Positions 8,997 through 18,753 of a stretch of 64,000 nt of DNA are shown here, in pieces (position 1 is the first letter of the stretch; every line of letters starts with the position of its first letter). The stretch covers positions 3,100,001 through 3,164,000 of the forward strand of contig NZ_CP025804.1 in assembly GCF_003352085.1 (NCBI RefSeq), in the 5' to 3' direction. The DNA is from Sulfitobacter sp. SK012. GTDB lineage: Bacteria; Pseudomonadota; Alphaproteobacteria; Rhodobacterales; Rhodobacteraceae. Under the pieces are notes generated by a model that saw only the letters and a program-made list of their open reading frames with translations, did no database searches and was not told where the DNA came from. Position numbers and translations under genes: made by a program.

Positions 8997-11118
8997 TTGA
9001 CCCAAAACAAGCCGCAGGACACTTAGTATTGATGACACGTCCTGCGCGTCCCATGTGGGCCGGGTCGAACGATCATTGGCAGAGTTACTGGGTTTGCGCG
9101 ATGTGTGAACCTCGCGCCTGGTCAGGCGAAGGTGTCCTATATCGATGGGGTGATCACACCCTCGCAGATCGCACAGGCGGCCACGGCTGCGTGGATATTC
9201 GGCCCAGTTGCAGAAAAATGGACAGGACGGGGGCGCTCGAAAATATCTCGAAATCAAAGTACTACGGCATGACCTTAGTGTGGCGGCAGCACTGGCGTTG
9301 CCTGTCGTTATCTTGGAAATGGGCGGGCATGTGATTCCTGCATTCCACCATTGGATTGCTCATGGCATCGGCATGCAAAGCTCTTGGATTGTGCAACTCT
9401 TGCTGACTACGCTTGTGTTAATTGGTCCAGGCCGCATGTTCTTTGCCAAGGGGGTTCCCGCACTGCGACGTGGGGCCGCTGATATGAATGCGCTTGTCGC
9501 GTTGGGTACGGGAGCGGCCTATGCATTTCCCACCGTCGCCACGTTCTTGCCAGGGTTTTTGCCTGCCCCCTCGCGCGCGTTCTATTTCGAAGCCGCAGCG
9601 GTCATTGTCGCGCTCATCCTGCTCGGTCGTTTCCTTGAGGCGCGCGCCAAGGTCGCACTGGCGAGGCGATCCGCAATCTTGCCAGATTCCGCCCCAAAAC
9701 GGCGCGGGTGGAACGAAACGGCGAGATTACCGCCCTGCCCATCGCAGAGATTTCGGTTGATGATCTTATCCATCTGCGCCCCGGCGACCGCGTTGCGGTG
9801 GATGGCGCCGTGACGTTGGGGACACGCTGGGTCGACGAGGCGATGATCACCGGAGAGCCTCTTCCGGTCGAAAAAATAATTGGCACGGAGGCCACAGGCG
9901 GTACAGTCAATGGCATGGATGCCCTGGTCTTTCGCGCAACCCGCGTAGGCCGTGACCCTGCCCTGAGCCAAGCGTTGGTTGCCGGTGTTGCAGTGCTGAT
10001 CATCGCCTGCCCCTGCGCCATGGGATTGGCGGTTTCGACATCGATCATGGTGGGGACTGGGCGCGCGGCTGAGATGGGTGCGCTGTTTCGCAAGGGTGGT
10101 GCGCTACAAGGCCTGCAGGACATCGCTGTGATCGCTTTGGATAGGACCGGTGCCCAAACGATCGGTCACCCTACGCTGACAACGAGGTGAGCGACGGCGT
10201 CGACCACAACGCGTTGTTGGGCGCGGTTGTCGGCGTGGAAGCACAATCTGAGCACCCCATCGCCCGAGCAATTGTGGATGCGGCCATGGCGGAAGGCCCT
10301 CCGATCACAGCGCCTGACAGCTTTGAGGCGCTTGCTGGCATGGGCATCAAAGCGCACGCCGCAGGTCAGGATTTGCTGATTGATGCCGCGCGTTTGATGA
10401 CCTTAGAGGGGATAAAGACTGGAGAGTTTGAGAAACGGGTTGAGGCATTGGCATCGGCCGGGCAAACGGCAATTTATGTTGCGCAAAATGGTAAGATCGC
10501 TGCCATCGTAGGTGTGTCTGATCCGGTCAAGCCCAGCGCGCGGCAAACTGTTGATGCGTTGAAATCGTATGGCCTGCGGGTCGTTATGATTACGGGGGAC
10601 GGACAAGCGACGGCAGATGCGGTAGCGCACGCGCTTGGGATCGACGACGTTGTGGCCGACGTCATGCCAGACGGCAAACGCGCGGCGATCATCGAGCTGC
10701 AGCGAAACGGCAAGGTTGGCTTTGTTGGTGACGGCACCAACGACGCCCCAGCGTTGGCCCAGGCCGATGTTGGCATTGCGATCGGAACTGGCACTGACGT
10801 AGCGATTGAAACTACAGATGTCGTGTTGACGTCGGGCGACACCACCGGTGTTGTCAAGGCCTTTGCAATCAGCAGGACCACCATGCGCAACATCCGCCAG
10901 AACCTGTTCTGGGCGTTTGCTTATGATGTCACGCTTTATCGGTAGCAGCAGGTATCCTTTACCCTTGGAGCGGCACGCTTTTATCACCCATGCTAGCGGC
11001 TCGGGCTATGGCGTTGTCGAGTGTGTTTGTCGTATCCAACGCGCTACGCTTACGGTGGGCGGGTACGGCACTGGGACCTGCAAAGAACCCGGCGGCTCAG
11101 CCAACCTTAACTCTCTAA
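8997..11118 (+). pseudogene. copA: Copper-translocating P-type ATPase, decayed
   Basis: Pieces of one P1B ATPase can be followed in several frames. Heavy-metal domain: SCASHVGRVERSLAELLGL, with the second cysteine of CxxC replaced by His. Then membrane helices (about 9250-9650), a frameshift near 9660, the actuator domain with TGEPLPVEK (about 9708-9960), an in-frame deletion joining RVGRD to ALSQALVAGV, the intact ACPCAMGLA metal site, then DRTGAQT in place of the phosphorylation motif DKTGTLT, a stop near 10188, an intact ATP-binding domain with GDGTNDAPALAQADVGIAIG, and a last frameshift near 10940 before the C-terminal helices, ending at 11118. The start probably was at 8997, where the frame now hits a stop at once. 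The gene cannot make an active pump. Confidence 0.92.
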
Positions 11119-11134
11119 GGCCAACCCCGTAATC

Positions 11135-12289
11135 CTACTGGCCCAGCGCCTGTGCCAAATCATCTTGCAAGTCGCGTACATCTTCGATCCCGACGGACAG
11201 ACGCAGCAATCCTTCGGGGATCCCAGTGTGCGGCTCGATCGTATGGCGGTGCTCCACTAGGCTTTCGACTCCACCAAGTGACGTCGCCCGGTGAAAGAGC
11301 TGCAAGCGTCCCACCGCGCCCAGCGCCGCAGTTGCCCCGCCCCGCACCACAAAGGACAGGAGTGGGCCAAAGCCGCCCGTCATCTGCCGCAAGGCAACCA
11401 CGTGGCCCTCGTGGCTAGGCAATCCGGGGTACATAACTTGCTCGACCTTGGGGTGATCTTCCAAGAACTGCGCAAGGGCCAGCGCGTTGGTCGACATCCG
11501 TTCTACCCGCAAAGGCAGCGTGCGCATGCCGCGCAACAACAGCCAAGCCTCAAACGGGCCCAAGACAGCACCTGCCATATCACGATCGGCCCGCACGGCT
11601 TGCCACAAGGCGCTTTCTGCGTCGGCAACGGCCAATGCGCCGGCCAGTACGTCTGAGTGCCCGTTGATCCCTTTGGTCGCTGAATGCATGACCACATCGG
11701 CCCCAAAAGATAAGGCCTGTGTCAACACCGGGGTAGCGGCCGTCATGTCAGCGACCAATGTGGCCCCTACCCCATGTGCGGCCTCGGCGCAGGCGGTGAT
11801 GTCGACGCTGCGCAGCCACGGGTTTGACGGTGTTTCGATCCACGCCAGTGCCGGGCGGTGGGCGTCACATGCCGCGCCAAAGGCCGCCGTATCAGAGGCT
11901 TCGACCTCAATCAGTGTAATGTCACGCCGTTCACAAAAGGCGCGAATCCAAGCGGTGGTGCCCCAGTAAATCTGGCTTTGCACCAACACCGCAGCCCCAC
12001 TTGGCACCGTCCGAAATACGGCAGCAACAGCGGCCATCCCCGACGGAAAAACCATCGCATCTGCGGCACCTTCCAATTTGGCCAGCAGGTTTTCCACCAT
12101 CCGCCCGTTAGGTGCATTCGACCGCAGGTACGTATTGTTTTGCGCGCCCGTCTCGTAGTCTTCATCACGTATAAATGTCGTCGCGGGATGCACGGCAGGC
12201 ACAACGCCGTCGGTTGTGGCGTCTACGGCACCTGCAGCTTGGGCAGTCAAAGTGGCGGGTCTAAGCTTGGGTTGGGGTTTGTCATGCAT
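11135..12289 (-). CDS. Trans-sulfuration (Cys/Met metabolism) PLP-dependent enzyme
   Basis: 384 residues from ATG 12289, preceded by GGAG at 8 bases; a GTG three codons upstream is the alternative. The PLP lysine is about residue 206 in MHSATKGINGHSDVLAG, the family motif of cystathionine gamma-synthase, cystathionine lyase and related enzymes. NTYLRSNAPNGRMVENLLAKLEG and SLGGVESLVEHRH are also typical. The segment usually reading DNTW here reads DMTAATPVL. Family members interconvert cysteine, homocysteine and cystathionine or use O-acyl homoserine; the exact reaction cannot be told. It converges on the copA pseudogene, 16 bp apart. Confidence 0.85.
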   Translation of the reverse strand: MHDKPQPKLRPATLTAQAAGAVDATTDGVVPAVHPATTFIRDEDYETGAQNNTYLRSNAPNGRMVENLLAKLEGAADAMVFPSGMAAVAAVFRTVPSGAAVLVQSQIYWGTTAWIRAFCERRDITLIEVEASDTAAFGAACDAHRPALAWIETPSNPWLRSVDITACAEAAHGVGATLVADMTAATPVLTQALSFGADVVMHSATKGINGHSDVLAGALAVADAESALWQAVRADRDMAGAVLGPFEAWLLLRGMRTLPLRVERMSTNALALAQFLEDHPKVEQVMYPGLPSHEGHVVALRQMTGGFGPLLSFVVRGGATAALGAVGRLQLFHRATSLGGVESLVEHRHTIEPHTGIPEGLLRLSVGIEDVRDLQDDLAQALGQ

Positions 12290-12460
12290 CTGAGGCACTC
12301 CGTTCCGAGGTTCTTTGTGCTTTGGTACGCCGCGCAGCAGTGACGTGCAAACACGAGATGATGCGGGCCCCCAGCGTCACACCGTCGTGAGACACATGTC
12401 ATCCCCTTGCCCTGACTGCGTTGATCTCCCACTTTGGTGTTAACAAGCGGAGATTCCCCA

Positions 12461-13675
12461 ATGCCAACCGAGCGCGTCACCTTTCCCGGCCATGATGGCA
12501 GCCAGCTGTCAGCACGGCTTGATCTGCCTGATGGACCCCATCTGGCTACAGCGCTGTTTGCGCATTGCTTTACCTGTGGCAAGGACATCCCAGCTGCACG
12601 CCGTATTGCAGCCCGTCTTGCGGGTATGGGCATTGCGGTGCTGCGGTTTGACTTTACCGGGCTTGGGCATTCCGAAGGTGAATTTGCAAATACCTCATTC
12701 ACCTCGAACGTCAGTGATCTGATTGCGGCCTGCACCTATCTAAGCGGGCGTGGTTTTGCGCCTAGTTTGCTTATTGGCCACAGCCTTGGTGGGGCTGCGG
12801 TGCTTAAGGCGTCGGGACAATTGCCTGGCATTCGTGCGGTGGCCACATTGGGCGCGCCGTTTGATCCTGGGCATGTGACCCATAACTTTGCGGACGCATT
12901 GCCGGAGATTAAGGAAAAAGGCGTCGCCGAGGTATCGCTTGGTGGGCGGCCTTTCAAGATCGGCAAAGCGTTCATCGAAGATGTTTCGACCGGGGCGTTG
13001 GCCCCTGCTATTGCATCACTCGACGCGGCGCTTCTGGTCTTGCATGCCCCCAACGACAGCATCGTCGGCGTTGAAAACGCCAGCGAGATTTTTCTCGCGG
13101 CCAAGCACCCCAAGAGCTTTGTTACCCTCGACAATGCCGATCATCTGATTTCGCGCGCTGAGGATGCTGAATACGCCGCTGACGTGATTGCCACCTGGGC
13201 GGGGCGCTATGTACCGCTTAAGCCGCCTGCACCGCCCCCCGGTGCCCCTGAGGGCATTGTGCGGGTATCTGAAGCGGATAGTGCGGGTTTCCTCCAGGAT
13301 GTCACCTCAGGGCCGCTGCACCACGGGTTGGCCGATGAACCGCTGGCCTATGGTGGGACCAATCGTGGCATGTCGCCTTATGGGTTTCTCTCTGCGGGGC
13401 TTGGGGCGTGTACGTCGATGACCATCCGTATGTACGCCCGCCGCAAAGGTTGGCCGTTGGAACATGTCAGCGTGGATGTCAGCCACAACAAGGTCCATGC
13501 ACAGGATGCGGAAACCGGCTCCGGCGATAAAATCGACACGTGGAAACGTCGGATCAGCCTGTCGGGTGCCCTCACGGACGAGCAACGCGCTCGGCTGTTG
13601 GAAATCGCAGACCGCTGTCCAGTTCACCGCACATTAGAGCGCGCTTCTGAGGTTGTCACAGAACTCGCCCCCTGA
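12461..13675 (+). CDS. Alpha/beta hydrolase-OsmC fusion protein
   Basis: 404 residues from ATG 12461 after GCGGAG. Residues about 1-260 form an alpha/beta hydrolase with nucleophile Ser108 in IGHSLGG and late [13 protein letters not shown] and DNADHLISR segments carrying the acid and histidine. Residues about 270-404 form an OsmC-like peroxiredoxin domain with cysteines in [17 protein letters not shown] and [10 protein letters not shown], the two redox cysteines of the family. OsmC proteins reduce organic hydroperoxides using thiols; the coupled hydrolase may release the substrate. This domain fusion is known in proteobacteria. It is divergent from the trans-sulfuration gene. Confidence 0.9.
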   Translation: MPTERVTFPGHDGSQLSARLDLPDGPHLATALFAHCFTCGKDIPAARRIAARLAGMGIAVLRFDFTGLGHSEGEFANTSFTSNVSDLIAACTYLSGRGFAPSLLIGHSLGGAAVLKASGQLPGIRAVATLGAPFDPGHVTHNFADALPEIKEKGVAEVSLGGRPFKIGKAFIEDVSTGALAPAIASLDAALLVLHAPNDSIVGVENASEIFLAAKHPKSFVTLDNADHLISRAEDAEYAADVIATWAGRYVPLKPPAPPPGAPEGIVRVSEADSAGFLQDVTSGPLHHGLADEPLAYGGTNRGMSPYGFLSAGLGACTSMTIRMYARRKGWPLEHVSVDVSHNKVHAQDAETGSGDKIDTWKRRISLSGALTDEQRARLLEIADRCPVHRTLERASEVVTELAP

Positions 13676-13828
13676 TTTTCGGCAGAGCGTCTAGGCGCGC
13701 TCTGGCCGCACGCCACGCTGGGAACGGCGTAAAATGCCCCATCAAGCAGGCTCGCGACTTGTCCTTCACCACCCAGCGGTCTATTGCGCCCGTGACCTCC
13801 GATAACAGTCACAAAAAGGTGCATGCCC

Positions 13829-15133
13829 ATGATCCCTCGCTATTCCCGTCCTGATATGGTTGCGATTTGGTCCCCCCAGACAAAGTTTCGCATCTGGTAC
13901 GAGATCGAGGCACACGCCTGCGACGCCATGGCCGATCTGGGTGTAATCCCACGCGAAAACGCTGATGCGGTGTGGAAAGCCAAAGACGTCGAATTCGATG
14001 TGGCCCGCATCGACGAGATCGAAGCAGTGACCAAACATGACGTCATTGCGTTTCTGACACATCTGGCCGAACATGTCGGCAGCGACGAGGCACGCTTTGT
14101 GCATCAGGGCATGACATCATCAGACGTGCTGGACACCTGCTTTAACGTCCAACTGACCCGCGCCGCTGATTTGTTGATTGCTGATTTGGATCTGCTGCTG
14201 GCGGCCCTCAAGCGCCGCGCGATGGAGCATAAAGATACCCTTCGTGTGGGCCGCAGCCACGGCATCCACGCGGAACCTACAACAATGGGTCTGACTTTCG
14301 CGCGTTTTTACGCGGAAATGGACCGCAACCTGCGCCGCCTCAAGACAGCGCGTGAAGAAATTGCCACCGGTGCGATCTCAGGGGCAGTAGGCACATTTGC
14401 AAATATTGATCCTGCTGTCGAAGAACACGTTTGTGCCAAGCTGGGTCTGTCGCCCGAACCAATCAGCACCCAAGTGATCCCGCGCGACCGCCACGCAGCC
14501 TTCTTTGCGACCCTTGGGGTGATTGCCAGCTCCATCGAAAATGTTGCCACCGAAGTACGCCACATGCAGCGCACCGAAGTATTGGAAGGCGCAGAGTTCT
14601 TCTCGGCCGGTCAAAAAGGCTCCTCTGCGATGCCGCATAAGAAAAACCCGGTTTTGACCGAGAACCTCACCGGTCTGGCTCGTACGATCCGAATGGCTGT
14701 GATCCCAGCGATGGAAAATGTCACGATGTGGCATGAACGCGATATTTCGCATTCCTCGGTTGAGCGCGCGATTGGTCCTGACACTACGATTACCCTTGAT
14801 TTTGCGCTGCACCGTTTGACCGGCGTGATCGACAAAATGCTGATCTATCCTGACAACATGCTGGCCAATATGAACAAGTTCAGCGGCCTCGTGATGTCGC
14901 AGCGGGTCTTGCTGGCACTCACACAGGCCGGTGTCAGCCGTGAAGACAGCTATAAGCTGGTTCAGCGCAACGCGATGAAGGTCTGGGAAGAAGGTAAGGA
15001 TTTCAAAACCGAACTTTTGGCGGATGACGAAGTGCTGGCCGCCCTGAGTGCCGAACAGATCGAAGAGAAATTCGACCTCGGCTACCATACAAAACATGTT
15101 GATACGATTTTCGCCCGCGTGTTCGGCGATTGA
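13829..15133 (+). CDS. purB: Adenylosuccinate lyase
   Basis: Removes fumarate from SAICAR and from adenylosuccinate in purine synthesis; cytoplasmic tetramer. The 434-residue length from MIPRYSRPDMVAIW is normal; a second ATG two codons upstream (13823) is possible, but AAGG spacing favours 13829. The fumarase/lyase signature GSSAMPHKKNP is present, as are HQGMTSSDVLDT and the catalytic histidine region RVGRSHGIHAEPTT. Monocistronic, with a hairpin just after the stop. Confidence 0.96.
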   Translation: MIPRYSRPDMVAIWSPQTKFRIWYEIEAHACDAMADLGVIPRENADAVWKAKDVEFDVARIDEIEAVTKHDVIAFLTHLAEHVGSDEARFVHQGMTSSDVLDTCFNVQLTRAADLLIADLDLLLAALKRRAMEHKDTLRVGRSHGIHAEPTTMGLTFARFYAEMDRNLRRLKTAREEIATGAISGAVGTFANIDPAVEEHVCAKLGLSPEPISTQVIPRDRHAAFFATLGVIASSIENVATEVRHMQRTEVLEGAEFFSAGQKGSSAMPHKKNPVLTENLTGLARTIRMAVIPAMENVTMWHERDISHSSVERAIGPDTTITLDFALHRLTGVIDKMLIYPDNMLANMNKFSGLVMSQRVLLALTQAGVSREDSYKLVQRNAMKVWEEGKDFKTELLADDEVLAALSAEQIEEKFDLGYHTKHVDTIFARVFGD

Positions 15134-15139
15134 TGAACT

Positions 15140-15168
15140 TTCCCGGCGGAGCGCTGCTTTGCCGGGAA
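15140..15168 (+). terminator. Hairpin after purB
   Basis: TTCCCGGC/GCCGGGAA stem (8 bp, perfect) with a 13-base loop, 6 bp after the purB stop codon. There is no T-run, so it is a weak or Rho-assisted terminator at best. Confidence 0.45.
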
Positions 15169-15279
15169 GCTCACCCAAAACCGGCGATTTTACGCGGCTT
15201 ATCGTGATCTAGCACCTCGCGCTTTGTGATTTTGGCAATTCGCGCTACTCTTGTTTGATCTGCGGACCAAAGGAGTAAG

Positions 15280-15441
15280 ATGATGAAACTTGGAATTGCA
15301 CTTGCCACGGCAACCCTCGCGTTGTTGCCAAGCATCGCCCTTGCGGCTGGATGCAGCCATGACAAACAAGCCGTCTCTTGTGCCATTGGAACCATCTATG
15401 ACGCCGCTACCGGCAGCTGCGTTGTGGATGGAACGACCTAA
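15280..15441 (+). CDS. Small secreted cysteine protein (53 residues)
   Basis: ATG 15280 (or the next codon, also ATG) follows an AAGGAGTAAG ribosome site. The first 23 residues form a signal peptide (MMKLGIALATATLALLPSIA, then LA-A). The mature part of about 30 residues contains three cysteines and ends in CAIGTIYDAATGSCVVDGTT. The pattern C-x2-G-x-[IV]-YD-x2-T-x2-CV is also found in the N-terminal part of the next gene's product. Expected location is the periplasm or medium. No named family recognised; it may be co-transcribed with the gene at 15548. Confidence 0.75.
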   Translation: MMKLGIALATATLALLPSIALAAGCSHDKQAVSCAIGTIYDAATGSCVVDGTT

Positions 15442-15547
15442 AGCACCCTCAAAAATGTGATCGAAGCTTGTAGGCCTTCCCCTTTACTCGGGGGGAGCGG
15501 CTGCTAATTTGAGACATACATCGTAATTAATTTACCGGAGACCCTTT

Positions 15548-16066
15548 ATGCGCCTTGTTATTGCAGCTGCCCTAACCCTCGCCTTGCCCACCGGCCTATT
15601 TGCTGCCGGAGAAGAATCTTCCTCACCCTCCAAACCAAAATGCGAAAATGGACAGGTTTACGACAAAAAGACCAAAACTTGCGTGGACGCGAATAATCAC
15701 CGGCTCGATACGGACAGCCGCTACCAGACAGTGCGATCGCTGGCCTATGATGGCCAATACGAAAACGCGCAGATTGTTCTGGCCACGATGCCACAAAATG
15801 ACGACCGCACCTTGACCTACCTTGGTTTTACCAACCGCAAGATGGGCAACCGCGATGCGGCAATGGATTTCTACGGACGTGCGTTGGCGGTAAACCCCGG
15901 TAACATTTTGGCGCGTTCTTACATGGGCCAAGGATTTGTCGATGACGGCGATATCACGGCTGCGTTCGCACAATTGCGCGCCATCCGTGATCACGGTGGC
16001 AGCGGCAGCTGGGCTGAAGCGTCCCTGCGCACGGCCATCTCTTCCGGGCGTACATACAACTACTGA
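15548..16066 (+). CDS. Secreted TPR protein with an N-terminal cysteine motif
   Basis: 172 residues; CCGGAGA lies 8 bases before the ATG. Signal peptide about 1-19 (ending LFA-AG). Residues 32-46 carry CENGQVYDKKTKTCVD, the same C-x2-G-x-[IV]-YD-x2-T-x2-CV motif as the small protein upstream. About residues 60-165 form TPR-like helices, including TYLGFTNRKMGNRDAAMDFY and NILARSYMGQGFVDDGD. Likely periplasmic, perhaps binding partners through its TPR. A terminator follows. Confidence 0.8.
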   Translation: MRLVIAAALTLALPTGLFAAGEESSSPSKPKCENGQVYDKKTKTCVDANNHRLDTDSRYQTVRSLAYDGQYENAQIVLATMPQNDDRTLTYLGFTNRKMGNRDAAMDFYGRALAVNPGNILARSYMGQGFVDDGDITAAFAQLRAIRDHGGSGSWAEASLRTAISSGRTYNY

Positions 16067-16085
16067 TCTTAATTCGATCTAATGG

Positions 16086-16118
16086 AACGGGTCTCGCAAT
16101 GAATGCGGGGCCCGTTTT
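16086..16118 (+). terminator. Terminator of the TPR protein gene
   Basis: A 12-bp stem AACGGGTCTCGC/GCGGGGCCCGTT (two G-T pairs) with a 7-base loop, ending in TTTT, 20 bp after the stop codon. Confidence 0.8.
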
Positions 16119-16204
16119 GCATTATCTCTAATAATGATCGCAGTTTCAGTAATTTTTCACTTTTCCATGCCAAGTTTTAGCCATGGTTGATGGGATGGTG
16201 ATTA

Positions 16205-17281
16205 ATGAATGATATGACCCCGGTTCGAGGCTTACCGGCAATACCCGGCACCGCTTCAAACGCGCTAATGGGCCTTAGCCGCAAGGCAAAAGCTGCAATT
16301 GTCGTGCGTCTGCTCATCAACGAAGGGGCTGATATTCCGCTTGAGGAACTACCGGACGAATTCCAAGCGCGCTTGACCACTCAGATGGGATCGATGCGCA
16401 CCGTTGACCGGGACACACTTGCTGCAGTTATCGACGAATTCACGGACGAACTTGAACGTATTGGCCTGTCTTTCCCAGGTGGGATTGCGGGAGCCTTGGA
16501 CGCGCTAGACGGCAAAATCAGCCGCCATACGGCAGCGCGTTTGCGCAAGGAAGCAGGCGTCAAATCCACTGGTGATCCATGGACAAGGTTGCGCGGACTT
16601 AGTCCAGAAAAGCTGCTGCCGGTACTAGAAAACGAGAGTGTCGAAATTGGCGCTGTGATGCTCTCAAAACTGGATGTGTCGCTAGCCGCTGAACTGCTTA
16701 GCCGCCTGCCCGGACCGAAAGCCCGTCAGGTAACCTATGCAGTGTCGCTTACCAACGCCGTAACGCCAGACGCTGTGGACAGGATTGGGTTATCATTGGC
16801 AACACAGTTGGATTCAGAACCCCTACGCGCCTTTGATACCAACCCGGTCGAGCGGGTTGGCGCGATCCTCAATTCCTCCAACACATTGACGCGCGATGAT
16901 GTGCTGACAGGGCTTGATGACACCGATCAGATTTTTGCCAATGCCGTGCGCAAAGCGATCTTTACCTTTGCCAACATCCCGCAGCGCATTGCACCCAGAG
17001 ACATCCCGCGGATCCTGCGCGAGGTCGACCCCGCTCAACTTCTTCTCGCGATCGCCGGGGCGGAGGCTGCTGGTTTTGCCACTGCGCGCGATTACATCCT
17101 CGAAAATATGTCAGGCCGTATGGCCGATCAGCTGCGTGAAGACGTCGAAGAAGCCGGTAAGGTCAAGCCAGCAGACGTCGAAGAGGCAATGGGAGCCATC
17201 ATCGCTGCTATTCGCAGAATGGAACAAAGTGGTGATTTGCTGCTGGTGATCGAAGAGGAGGAAGAGGAAACGGATGAATGA
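16205..17281 (+). CDS. fliG: Flagellar motor switch protein FliG-like
   Basis: 358 residues. FliG links the MS ring to the C ring and transmits stator torque. Here LSRKAKAAIVVRLLINEGAD begins the N-terminal domain, LRGLSPEKLLPVLENESVE leads the middle domain, and IFANAVRKAIFTFANIPQRI with PRDIPRILREVD belongs to the C-terminal armadillo region. GRMADQLREDVEEAGKVKPADVEEA is the charged torque helix region. An acidic tail EEEEEETDE ends the protein. No other flagellar gene is in the window, so this copy is separate from any main flagellar cluster; Roseobacter genomes can carry fliG apart. Confidence 0.85.
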   Translation: MNDMTPVRGLPAIPGTASNALMGLSRKAKAAIVVRLLINEGADIPLEELPDEFQARLTTQMGSMRTVDRDTLAAVIDEFTDELERIGLSFPGGIAGALDALDGKISRHTAARLRKEAGVKSTGDPWTRLRGLSPEKLLPVLENESVEIGAVMLSKLDVSLAAELLSRLPGPKARQVTYAVSLTNAVTPDAVDRIGLSLATQLDSEPLRAFDTNPVERVGAILNSSNTLTRDDVLTGLDDTDQIFANAVRKAIFTFANIPQRIAPRDIPRILREVDPAQLLLAIAGAEAAGFATARDYILENMSGRMADQLREDVEEAGKVKPADVEEAMGAIIAAIRRMEQSGDLLLVIEEEEEETDE

Positions 17282-17827
17282 TCTGGCGGCAGACTTTGGC
17301 CGTGTACATTGGCCTATTTTTTCTGCTCCCCGCTTGTATAAAGGTTGGCGCTACCCACCCATCCTTCTTGCAAAGCTGCTTTGAGTGCCACCCCCGGTTG
17401 GCGAGCAGCCTGACCGAGTGCTGATCCCGCTCAAAGTTCTTCGACAGGCTGGCTATCCATCGTTTGAGTGCGTTTTCGAAGCACCAGTGCCCAAGTAGCC
17501 GCCCACCCTCGACGCAAACACTTAACGACAGCCTCAGCGCGCGGGGCAACTCGGACTTGGACAGTGGTTTCGATCCGCCGTCATTGGCGGTCCAAAGCCT
17601 TGGATTATGCATAACGGATTAGCCCGTGCGCGACACGACCCTCGCAATGAATGGCGGATATGGCCTCGAACGGCATCTGGATGCCGCAGCCCATCCGTAG
17701 AGTGCGGCGTTGAACGCTCTACGGCAAAACGGAATCTCGGACGGCTTCAAAAACAGATTCCTGACAGAGAGCTCTGGTTAGCAGGACCGCACAAAGCCTT
17801 GATAGGGCCTGCAATTCAAACTAGCCG
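17282..17827. other. 546-bp region without supported genes
   Basis: Open frames here show no recognisable sequence. The stretch 17340-17610 has coding-like composition on the minus strand with an RDQHSVRLLANRGWHSKQL segment and could be a worn gene or transposase remnant, but I could not assign it. A short inverted repeat CGTAGAG/CTCTACG lies near 17696-17725. Confidence 0.4.
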
Positions 17828-18526
17828 TCAGTCGACCTGCGCTGCAGCCATGATCGGTCCTGCATTCGGACTTTGCAGGATCACTACGGCAGGATCATCT
17901 CCCGAAACCGGCACTGACATCTCAAATTCGGATTTGCCGTCCCAACTACCGATGATCTGCCAATCATGGGCGATATGGGTGTATGCGATGGACTTCCCGC
18001 GGTTTTCGCCGCGCGTGATCTCAGTTGTTTGTTCGGGTGTAATACGCAGCAGATGCACTTCGACCGGGCCGCCGCCATCAACCTTTGACAGGGCATTGAT
18101 GCGCAGGGTTTCACCATCGCGCACTACATCTAATGCGATCGTCTGAGGCTTTGCTGCGTGCTCCGCAATAGCCTTTGAAAGCGCCATGGGCTTTGCCCCA
18201 ACGATATCCGTTTGGCCGTTCACTACCATTTCAGGTGTATAGATCGTACGCCGCCCTGCTGTCGTCGCAAAAGCGCGCTGGCGTTCGGCGTGGGCAGGAT
18301 GACCGAAAGGGTCTTTCCAACCGATGTAGTCCCAATAATCCACATGCAACGCGATGGCGATGACGTCGTCTCGATCCTTGAGCGCGCTCAGGATTTCATC
18401 CGCCGGTGGGCAACTGCTGCACCCTTGAGAGGTATAAAGTTCGACCACGACTGGGCGCTGCTCTGCAAAAAGCGGCGTCGTGAGGAATGAAACGAAGGCG
18501 GCAGCGGCGATAAAATGGCGGGACAT
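17828..18526 (-). CDS. DUF1223 thioredoxin-like secreted protein
   Basis: 232 residues with a signal peptide (1-21, ending LFA-EQ). The start of the mature domain is VVVELYTSQGCSSCPPADE, the DUF1223 hallmark, with a CxxC pair in a thioredoxin-like fold. HVDYWDYIGWKDPFGHPAHA and YTPEMVVNGQTDIVG are also conserved family stretches. The biochemical role of the family is not established; a periplasmic redox role is suggested by the CxxC. It is divergent from acnA with 227 bp between starts. Confidence 0.88.
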   Translation of the reverse strand: MSRHFIAAAAFVSFLTTPLFAEQRPVVVELYTSQGCSSCPPADEILSALKDRDDVIAIALHVDYWDYIGWKDPFGHPAHAERQRAFATTAGRRTIYTPEMVVNGQTDIVGAKPMALSKAIAEHAAKPQTIALDVVRDGETLRINALSKVDGGGPVEVHLLRITPEQTTEITRGENRGKSIAYTHIAHDWQIIGSWDGKSEFEMSVPVSGDDPAVVILQSPNAGPIMAAAQVD

Positions 18527-18753
18527 GTGATTCCAGTTGTAGCAATTCAGCTTACCAATGATCTAGCCGCAGTGGTCTGTAATAGCCAATCAAGGTTTCT
18601 TGAGACCCAACTTCTAAGGGTTTTTGGCATTTTCGGTACACAATGGTATACAAAACTAACAAAGAGGCCCCGAATGCGGTTGAAAACTCAGCGTTCATGG
18701 GGCATTTAGGCTCCAATCTCTGCCTCAACACTTACATGCAAGGGAACATCTTC

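Noticed and set aside
12299..12460. SAM-II or similar riboswitch before the trans-sulfuration gene
   Set aside because: No match to the conserved pseudoknot bases could be made out.
17208..17612. 134-residue minus-strand ORF
   Set aside because: It overlaps the end of fliG and has no recognisable domain or ribosome site.
18640..18680. GTATAC palindrome upstream of acnA as a GntR-type operator
   Set aside because: Only six bases are symmetrical, which is expected by chance.
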